6,002 bases of DNA from an uncultured Rubritalea sp. (GTDB lineage: Bacteria; Verrucomicrobiota; Verrucomicrobiia; Verrucomicrobiales; Akkermansiaceae): contig CALFBV010000118.1 of the NCBI GenBank assembly GCA_937951395.1, positions 1-6,002 of the forward strand, written 5' to 3'. How positions within the stretch are numbered: the first letter of the stretch is position 1; each line of letters opens with the position of its first letter. A program made the translations under genes and the position numbers. Positions 1-4,843 of this stretch are shown piece after piece. The notes beneath the pieces are model-generated. The model was not told the origin of the DNA. It saw only the letters and a list, made by a program, of their open reading frames with translations, and did no database searches.

Positions 1-221
1 TGCTTCCCCCTTACTCTGCCCTCCAGAACATCACGGCGCATGCGATCGCCCACGTAGTCGAACACCACAGCGAGAGCTAGACACACTGGTGCAGCCACTA
101 AAACTAGTAACATCCCATTGATAAATTCCCCTTTCGCAAGTGTGACCACGCCTACTACTAATGACACCACCACGCCAAGAAAACCCATTATAGCTGATAT
201 ATTTAATGCTAAATTCCTCAT
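1..221 (-). CDS. small membrane protein of unknown function, cut by the left edge
   Basis: The frame runs from an ATG at 219-221 to the left edge without a stop, giving 73 visible residues. It is too interrupted by the edge to assign to a family. Two hydrophobic segments are plain: about residues 8-28 (SAIMGFLGVVVSLVVGVVTL) and 36-54 (GMLLVLVAAPVCLALAVVF), joined by a short loop (AKGEFIN). A basic, soluble-looking stretch follows (DYVGDRMRRDVLEGRVRGK), so the visible part resembles a helical hairpin with both ends in the cytoplasm. The start is supported by its ATGA overlap with the stop codon of the preceding glycosyltransferase gene (shared bases 218-221), a classic sign of translational coupling within an operon. 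There is no good Shine-Dalgarno site; an A-rich AGAAAATAA stands just before the ATG. I do not recognise the protein and infer only that it is co-expressed with the glycosyltransferase. Confidence 0.7.
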   Translation of the reverse strand, partial: MRNLALNISAIMGFLGVVVSLVVGVVTLAKGEFINGMLLVLVAAPVCLALAVVFDYVGDRMRRDVLEGRVRGK

Positions 222-1177
222 ATTATTTTCTGAATTACCTTTATCCAATCTTGCTTCTCATTCTCTCTTAGAAAGATTTTCGACCGTTCCTTTACTTGAT
301 CACGCAGCCTTACTGACAAGTCAGCATCATGGATCACCCTGCTCATCAAATCTGCAAGTCCTTGTTTATCATCTGGTGAAAAATATCCCTCATAGTCAGC
401 ACCTAGCATACCCACGTTTCCTTCTATTCTACTCGCTAAGACTGGCACTCCTAGAACGATCGACTCACCCACCGAGTTAGCTCCACCTTCCACTAAACTA
501 GTATTAATCGTCGCTACAGAGCGCTGCATCCATTTCAGAGTCTCCACATACTCTAGCCTACCTAACCACTTAAATCTCGGCTCTTTAAACTGCCAGCTCT
601 GAGCGGCACCACCATAATCTAACGCCACAGCATCACCTAACAGAACTAGCCTCACAGAGTCATCTAACAGCTGAAGAGACTCCACCGCCATAAACGGCTG
701 CTTCACCTCACGCAGATGCCCCACCACGGAGAATAAGCCCGGCTCAGCCTCCGCATTTAGCTCTAGCTCAGGCAGCTGTATACTCTTATGCACTACGGTT
801 GATTTATCTCTAAATTTATATGGCACTGATGTCAGCGATACCTCTTGAGAGACTACCAGCGCATCAGCTCTATCCATGCTCGCTTCACAAATTTTACAGC
901 CATTAGGGATATCTCGGTAGAGGTCAGTACCTGTGAGAAAGACGATCATTTTTCCATCAGGATTCACCCTGTCAAAGTCATCAATAAAATGCGCACTCTT
1001 TCTAGCATGGAGCGCGATCAAAACATCAGCAACAGCCAACTCATTTATCTGCTCGCCCTTGCAAAGCATCTCAGCATCCATACCTGCCTCTGACAGGATC
1101 GACACCATCCTCATTGCAGTGACAGTATTGCCCTGCAATGAACTTCTCTCATAAGGAGTGGTCACTAGCACCTTCAT
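218..1177 (-). CDS. senB: SenB-type glycosyltransferase (putative selenosugar synthase)
   Basis: This 319 aa protein has the two Rossmann-like halves of a GT-B fold, family 4-like glycosyltransferase. Seen in the sequence: an N-terminal strand and glycine loop (MKVLVTTP, then GN at 16-17), LIALHARKSA at 53-62, LTGTDLYRDI at 81-90, VVGHLREVKQP at 151-161, and the nucleotide-sugar site EGGANSVGE at 230-238, where E230 and E238 form the GT4 E-x7-E motif. GVPVLASRIEGNVG and DYEGYF follow at 243-266. This combination is what I recall for the SenB family (formerly the uncharacterised TIGR04348 glycosyltransferases). In selenoneine synthesis SenB joins selenophosphate to a UDP-sugar to form a selenosugar used by SenA. 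The length fits the family. No signal peptide or membrane segment is present, so it is cytosolic. It follows metX by 72 bp and overlaps the next gene by 4 bp. senA and senC are not in the window, so the selenium role is inferred; a related thio- or other sugar transfer is possible. Confidence 0.75.
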   Translation of the reverse strand: MKVLVTTPYERSSLQGNTVTAMRMVSILSEAGMDAEMLCKGEQINELAVADVLIALHARKSAHFIDDFDRVNPDGKMIVFLTGTDLYRDIPNGCKICEASMDRADALVVSQEVSLTSVPYKFRDKSTVVHKSIQLPELELNAEAEPGLFSVVGHLREVKQPFMAVESLQLLDDSVRLVLLGDAVALDYGGAAQSWQFKEPRFKWLGRLEYVETLKWMQRSVATINTSLVEGGANSVGESIVLGVPVLASRIEGNVGMLGADYEGYFSPDDKQGLADLMSRVIHDADLSVRLRDQVKERSKIFLRENEKQDWIKVIQKII

Positions 1178-1249
1178 CAGGCCACTCTATGCATTGCTAA
1201 GAAAGTAAACAAGCTAACTCTGGATTCTGTATTCTAAACTCTATTCTCA

Positions 1250-2416
1250 CTAAGCCTCTTCACCGAGCAGATAACTGATATGCGGTGAGTAGAGCGCGGG
1301 CTCTAATAAAAATGAATCGTGTCCCTTGTCTGAGTGGACAGTGATGTGCATGTTCTCAACTCCAGATTTCTCCAGCGCATCCACTAACACTGACTGCTCT
1401 TCTGGGAAGAAGCAGAAATCTGAATCAATACTGAACACGAGATACTTCTGATTATTGGCCTTTGCTCCTGCGAAAAGTGAGAGATCATCCTCCGCATCTC
1501 CCTCCTTCACCGCATCATAGCGAGACCACATATCAATGATCCGGAGGTAAGTATTAGCATCGAAACGCTTCACAAATTTCTTACCCTGATAAAGCATGTA
1601 GCTCTGGAATGGATCCTTCACCTCATACCATTTCAGCGTTTCCTTATCCTGATGCACCTCGCTCGTGGCGCGGCGTTCTATGGAATCTAGATGCACGAAT
1701 GTCTTGTGAGAAATCATCCGCGCCAGAGCTAATCCATAGTCTGGATACTCGGAGTCGTAATAATCTCCACCATTAAAATTCTGATCATTCTCAATCGCTA
1801 AAATTTGCTCAAACAAGATCAATCGGTTTAAAACCGTCGTCTTATAGCCACTCGCTACCGAGATTACATTCCTAACAGATTCAGGGTGCCGCGTAGCATA
1901 GGTCAGCGCTACCAGACCACCCACCGAGGCTCCCACCACAGCGCATAGCTGAGAAATCCCAAAAGACTTCACCAGCTCTAGCTGGATATCCGCCTGATCT
2001 GCCACATAGACATGCGGGAACGATGAACCATAAATCTTACCTGTATCCGGATTGACCGATGCAGGGCCAGTTGAGCCATAACAGCCACCTAGATAGTTCG
2101 GGCAAATGACAAAAAACTTATCTGTATCGATCGCTTTTCCTGGGCCCACAAAGCCCTCCCACCAGCCCTGATGCATCTCCTCCTGCCATAGCTCTACCAC
2201 CTCAGAAATAGATGGATTATAGCCACTCACATGATGCGAGCCAGAGAGAGCGTGGTTGATCAGGATTGCGTTAGACTTGTCCGCATTTAGTTCGCCCCAT
2301 GTCTCATAGGCTATCTTGACATGAGACAATGACTCCCCAGAACGAAGTCTCACAGGAGACTCCGCACTTCCAAACTCAACAAACTGAGTAACTACTTCTA
2401 AGGAACTGTGAGACAA
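1250..2416 (-). CDS. metX: homoserine O-acetyltransferase (MetX), alpha/beta hydrolase fold
   Basis: The 388 aa protein acylates the hydroxyl of L-homoserine from acyl-CoA, the first committed step of methionine synthesis, in the cytosol. Seen: KIAYETWGELN at 34-44, LINHALSGSHH at 52-62, GWWEGFVGPGKAIDTDKFFV at 84-103, NYLGGCYGSTGPASVNP at 107-123, and the nucleophile elbow VVGASVGG at 160-167 with Ser164. The acid is Asp333 in DSDFCFFPEEQ and the base His366 in KGHDSF, so the Ser-Asp-His triad is complete. The elbow is GASVGG, where many MetX proteins have GGSMGG. Length is normal. The start is a TTG at 2414-2416: a TAG at 2426-2428 closes the frame upstream, only an ATT precedes the TTG, and the next in-frame Met is residue 81. 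No good ribosome site is visible. The gene lies 23 bp after efp. MetX-like proteins can use succinyl-CoA or serine instead, and the sequence alone does not settle this. No SAM riboswitch or metW is visible. Confidence 0.9.
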   Translation of the reverse strand: MSHSSLEVVTQFVEFGSAESPVRLRSGESLSHVKIAYETWGELNADKSNAILINHALSGSHHVSGYNPSISEVVELWQEEMHQGWWEGFVGPGKAIDTDKFFVICPNYLGGCYGSTGPASVNPDTGKIYGSSFPHVYVADQADIQLELVKSFGISQLCAVVGASVGGLVALTYATRHPESVRNVISVASGYKTTVLNRLILFEQILAIENDQNFNGGDYYDSEYPDYGLALARMISHKTFVHLDSIERRATSEVHQDKETLKWYEVKDPFQSYMLYQGKKFVKRFDANTYLRIIDMWSRYDAVKEGDAEDDLSLFAGAKANNQKYLVFSIDSDFCFFPEEQSVLVDALEKSGVENMHITVHSDKGHDSFLLEPALYSPHISYLLGEEA

Positions 2417-2439
2417 AATTTCTAACTAAAATCTATACC

Positions 2440-3000
2440 TTATGCTCTACCTAAGTATGAGCCGTCTGTAGTATTTACTTTCAGCGCATCACCAGGCTTC
2501 ACGAAGAGCGGAACAGTGACTACAAGACCGGTTTCTAGAGTAGCTGGCTTAGTGGCATTATTCGCAGTGTCACCTTTGACTCCATCTGATGATTCAGCCA
2601 CATTCAGCACTACCGTTGCAGGTAGATCTACACTTACAGGATTGTCCTCGATGAAGAGAACCTCCACCTCCTGACCTTCCTTGAGAAAGTCTTTAGAACC
2701 TTCTAAGAGATCAGACTCGATGGTGATAGTCTCATAAGTATTTAAATCCATGAAGTGGTAACCAGATGGGTCACTGTAAGAAAATTCTAGCTTCTGACGA
2801 TCAGTATCGATGACATCCACCTTATCAGATGATGCGAATCGAATCGACTTCGTCTTACCAGATGAGAACGAACGAATCGTCGCTGCGATAAGCGCATTTC
2901 CCTTACCAGGCGTACGGTGATCTAGATTCAGAATAACTCCAGTATCACCATCATGCTTGATGCACTGCCCTCTTTTTAAATTTGTTGCTACGATTGCCAT
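2440..3000 (-). CDS. efp: translation elongation factor P
   Basis: EF-P binds ribosomes stalled at polyproline stretches between the P and E sites and promotes peptide bond formation. The 186 aa length is typical. Three beta-barrel domains can be laid out: a KOW-like N-terminal domain (about 1-63), a central OB domain (about 65-127, ending PVSVDLP) and a C-terminal OB domain carrying the family signature GDTANNATKPATLETG at 143-158 and ending in SYLGRA. The loop that reaches the tRNA acceptor stem reads HRTPGKGNA, placing Lys33 at the tip, the position that is beta-lysylated or otherwise modified in many bacteria. No modification enzyme gene (epmA, epmB, earP, ymfI) is in the window, so the modification type is unknown. 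The start ATG at 2998-3000 fits the usual N-terminus; only a weak AAAGAA lies upstream. It appears to be the first gene of the efp-metX-senB transcript. Confidence 0.95.
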   Translation of the reverse strand: MAIVATNLKRGQCIKHDGDTGVILNLDHRTPGKGNALIAATIRSFSSGKTKSIRFASSDKVDVIDTDRQKLEFSYSDPSGYHFMDLNTYETITIESDLLEGSKDFLKEGQEVEVLFIEDNPVSVDLPATVVLNVAESSDGVKGDTANNATKPATLETGLVVTVPLFVKPGDALKVNTTDGSYLGRA

Positions 3001-3028
3001 AAATATTGTTCTTTAAATTGTGGTAAAA

Positions 3029-3057
3029 CTACTACTCCGCATTAGCCAAAGGGTCAA
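3029..3057 (-). promoter_or_regulatory. weak candidate promoter for efp
   Basis: Read on the minus strand, TTGACC (3057-3052) is followed after 17 bases by TAGTAG (3034-3029), about 28 bases before the efp ATG. The -35 match is good and the -10 match is poor (3 of 6). One copy of the 12 bp repeat ATTAGCCAAAGG overlaps the spacer. It is offered only because the position is right for the first gene of the minus-strand block. Confidence 0.25.
3041..3052 (+). repeat. 12 bp direct repeat, copy 1 (second copy at 3115-3126)
   Basis: ATTAGCCAAAGG occurs identically at 3041-3052 and 3115-3126, 74 bases apart in the same spacer. In the second copy it forms the left arm, loop and start of the right arm of a perfect hairpin. 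In this copy the right arm is missing (GGGTCAAC follows instead), so it looks like half of the same element. Copy 1 lies inside the candidate efp promoter, so a regulator binding site is possible but unproven. Confidence 0.55.
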
Positions 3058-3114
3058 CCGCTTAGTTTTTGAACAATTTGCATATTTACCCTCAGAAAGT
3101 AATCACACACCCAT

Positions 3115-3131
3115 ATTAGCCAAAGGCTAAT
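3115..3131. repeat. perfect hairpin ATTAGCC-AAA-GGCTAAT
   Basis: Seven bases pair perfectly around a three-base AAA loop. There is no run of T after either arm, so it is not a standard intrinsic terminator. It lies in the divergent spacer between efp and the methyltransferase pseudogene and could be an operator half-site pair or a structured leader element. Confidence 0.6.
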
Positions 3132-3139
3132 CTCATACC

Positions 3140-3154
3140 AGCCTAGAGAAGGCT
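3140..3154. repeat. small hairpin AGCC-TAGAGAA-GGCT
   Basis: Four-base arms enclose a seven-base purine-rich loop. On its own this could be chance. It is listed because it begins nine bases after the perfect hairpin at 3115-3131 and shares the same RAAGG sequence at the join of loop and right arm. Confidence 0.35.
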
Positions 3155-3190
3155 ACACAGCATCCTAGTGTAAGTCGTTTATAAGAGCCC

Positions 3191-3207
3191 GTTCACTGAA
3201 GGTGAAC
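3191..3207. repeat. perfect hairpin GTTCAC-TGAAG-GTGAAC
   Basis: Six bases pair perfectly around a five-base loop. The arms differ from those of the hairpin at 3115-3131 but GAAGG again spans the loop and right arm. It is about 75 bp upstream of the pseudogene start on the plus strand. No T-run follows. Confidence 0.55.
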
Positions 3208-3282
3208 CTCATTGATCTACAATCCCAGTCATTTTTATTTTACACGACTGTTGTCAGTTCGCTCATCTGATAGCTCTCCAGC

Positions 3283-4057
3283 ATGCCTAGCCCCATTTAT
3301 AACAATATCTGCAAAACATATAATCATACAAGATCAGCTGACCCTAGAATTGTTGATACATCGGTTGAGCTGTTAGACCTTCTTACTGGTTCTAAGGTTT
3401 TAGATATTGGTGCTGGAACAGGCAGCTATTCCCAATCTCTATCAGACACAGGTTATGCTGTAGCTGCTTTAGATCCATCTGAAGTCATGCGCCAACAATC
3501 AGACGGAGAGCATGATGTAATCAGAAAGGCGGGTATTGCGGAAGACATCCCCTTTGATGATGGAGAATTCGACGCGGCTACTTTGATCCTTTGTATCCAT
3601 CATTTCACAAATCTTGATATGGCTCTTAAAGAGGCAGCCAGAGTAACAGGTAATGGAAAAGTAATCATCTTCACCTATGATCCTAATGCGATTGATTCGC
3701 CATGGCTGTTTCACTAGCTCCCCGTATTCAGAGATCAGATTAAACAGATATTTCCAGCTATCTCGGAGCTTAAGAAATTATTACCAAACAATGAAAATTT
3801 CAAAGAATCCCCCTTCCCACTCCCCATGACCTACAAGACGGAACCGCTGGAGCAGCATGGAGAAACACTGAACGCTATTTACTAGAATCTTACAGAGCAG
3901 GAACCTCAGCCTTTCAAATGCTGAGTGATGAAGATTTAGAAGGAGGACTGCACGTTTAGAGGCAGATCTAAGTTCTGGTGACTGGGATAAAAAATATGGT
4001 TCTGTTAGAGACCAAAATGAATATGATCACGTCTATACATTTCTAGTGGCACAATAA
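3283..4057 (+). pseudogene. class I SAM-dependent methyltransferase, decayed (one nonsense codon, two frameshifts)
   Basis: The first 144 codons encode the SAM-binding half of a Methyltransf_11-type enzyme: VLDIGAGTG at 39-47 (motif I, SAM binding), ALDPS at 62-66 (the acidic residue for the ribose) and AEDIPFDDGEFDA then HHF at 86-108. A TAG at 3715-3717 then interrupts it, in a place where relatives have WLxDYxPEL (WLFH-stop-LPVF), so a Tyr codon TAC probably became TAG. The same frame continues as RDQIKQIFPAISELKKLL and ESPFPLPMT. At about 3835 the frame shifts by one base (CAAG where CAAAG would keep it) to QDGTAGAAWRNTERYL and YRAGTSAFQMLS. At about 3951 it shifts again (CTGCA for CTGGCA) to LEADLSSGDWDKKYG and ends at TAA 4055-4057. 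Restoring two bases gives 777 nt, exactly 259 codons with stop. The substrate is unknown. No clear ribosome site precedes the ATG. It converges with pyrE. Confidence 0.85.
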
Positions 4058-4066
4058 TGATCCAAG

Positions 4067-4113
4067 TATCCATAAAATCCATCATCGTTGCAGGGCAATC
4101 GCTTTTATGGGTA
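4067..4113. repeat. imperfect long hairpin between convergent genes
   Basis: CCATAAAA (4070-4077) and TTTTATGG (4103-4110) are exact inverted copies. Three more outer pairs, one a G-T wobble, extend the stem to 11 (4067-4077 with 4103-4113). Inside lies a smaller stem TTGC-AGG-GCAA (4088-4098). The element sits 10 bp past the end of the plus-strand pseudogene and 31 bp past the pyrE stop, where a bidirectional terminator would be expected. The stem is AT-rich and has no following T-run on either strand, so termination is only a possibility. Confidence 0.4.
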
Positions 4114-4144
4114 GTTTAGTATGCTCTCTTGAGTCTCTTCCAGC

Positions 4145-4660
4145 TTACTCCTCAGCATCTAGCTCGCTCTGCTTGAACAGACACGATAGCGTCACTCCGT
4201 GCTCAGCGAGATTTTCTCTACCTCCAGTTTCTCTGTCGATCACGCATAGGACACGATCCACGATGACTCCATCAGACCTCAGCATGTTAGTAGCGTCAAT
4301 GATCGCTCCACCGCTAGAAACGACATCTTCGATAAGAAGGACTTTTTTTCCGGTGAGCTCTGCTCCCTCGGAGTATTTACAGGTGCCGTATTCCTTGGCT
4401 TCTTTTCTTACGAATGCACAGTGCAGTCCAGATGCCCGACTAAGGGCTGTGACGATAGGAATCCCTCCCATTTCCAGCCCTGCAAGTATCTCAATATCCT
4501 CAGGAACAATAGCCTTCATCCCCTCAGCAATATCTGCTAGCAGAACAGGATCTGATTCAAATAAATACTTATCAAAGTATGTGTTGCTAGTTTTACCAGA
4601 GCGCAACTCGAATGTTCCGCTAATTTTTGACTTTTTAAGAATACGTTTTGCTAGATTCAT
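4145..4660 (-). CDS. pyrE: orotate phosphoribosyltransferase
   Basis: The enzyme transfers the ribose-phosphate of PRPP to orotate to give OMP, the fifth step of de novo pyrimidine synthesis, in the cytosol. From the preferred ATG at 4658-4660 the protein is 171 aa. Seen: the N-terminal FELRSGKTSNTYFDKY (17-32) typical of OPRT, GLEMGGIPIV at 61-70, the flexible catalytic loop FVRKEAKEYGTCKYSEG at 83-99 and the PRPP-binding signature VLLIEDVVSSGGAIID at 107-122 with its adjacent acidic pair E111-D112. The loop has GTCK where GTGK is common. The frame extends back to a GTG at 4721-4723, adding 21 residues. I reject that start because the added stretch is not part of the family core and the GTG has no ribosome site. 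The ATG is preceded by the A-rich AGAAAATAA rather than a Shine-Dalgarno site. No pyrimidine attenuator could be identified in the 183 bp upstream, and no other pyr gene is adjacent. Confidence 0.92.
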   Translation of the reverse strand: MNLAKRILKKSKISGTFELRSGKTSNTYFDKYLFESDPVLLADIAEGMKAIVPEDIEILAGLEMGGIPIVTALSRASGLHCAFVRKEAKEYGTCKYSEGAELTGKKVLLIEDVVSSGGAIIDATNMLRSDGVIVDRVLCVIDRETGGRENLAEHGVTLSCLFKQSELDAEE

Positions 4661-4771
4661 GATTTTATTTTCTCTGACAAAAGGTTGGCTTTTTAGAAGA
4701 GAAATGTAAATTGAATACTTCACGAACTATTTAAAGGAGACTAGTTTTTTTGTCGTGTAGTGTGAGCCCAA

Positions 4772-4784
4772 TGGTCTTTCACCA
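4772..4784 (-). repeat. small hairpin TGGT-GAAAG-ACCA
   Basis: On the minus strand four-base arms flank a GAAAG loop in the spacer upstream of pyrE. A four-base stem is easily met by chance. It is listed for its likeness to the purine-rich loops of the hairpins near 3115-3207. Confidence 0.25.
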
Positions 4785-4795
4785 ATCCTCCTGTT

Positions 4796-4821
4796 AGATA
4801 AATGAGGAGCTCCCTCTATCT
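4796..4821. terminator. bulged hairpin after the ABC permease gene, possible terminator
   Basis: AGATA (4796-4800) pairs with TATCT (4817-4821) and GAGG (4804-4807) with CCTC (4813-4816), giving nine pairs with a three-base bulge (AAT) and a five-base loop. On the minus strand it begins about 23 bases past the permease stop, the usual place for a terminator. The T-run that would make it a classic intrinsic terminator is missing: AACAGGAGG follows on the minus strand. It may instead be a Rho-dependent end or an mRNA-stabilising stem. Confidence 0.35.
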
Positions 4822-4843
4822 GAAATTGCTCCTAAATCAAAAT

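Noticed and set aside
118..480. Plus-strand open frame over the end of the glycosyltransferase
   Set aside because: It is low-complexity and not protein-like, and lies opposite two well supported minus-strand genes.
1128..1139. 12 bp match ATTGCCCTGCAA, also on the minus strand at 4099-4088
   Set aside because: One copy is ordinary coding sequence in the glycosyltransferase. About two 12-mer matches are expected by chance in a window of this size.
2417..2439. SAM riboswitch ahead of metX
   Set aside because: The 23 bp gap is far too short for any known SAM riboswitch, and I saw no such fold upstream of efp.
3005..3077. Inverted pair ATTGTTC / GAACAAT in the efp leader
   Set aside because: Seven-base arms separated by 59 bases in AT-rich sequence are too weak to call a structure.
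4107..4709. 200-codon plus-strand open frame over pyrE
   Set aside because: It is antisense to a clear orotate phosphoribosyltransferase and shows no recognisable motif.
4725..4752. Intrinsic terminator on the plus strand (AACTA...TAGTT followed by seven T)
   Set aside because: The stem is five AT-rich pairs with a twelve-base loop, and no plus-strand gene ends nearby; the only plus-strand gene ends at 4057.
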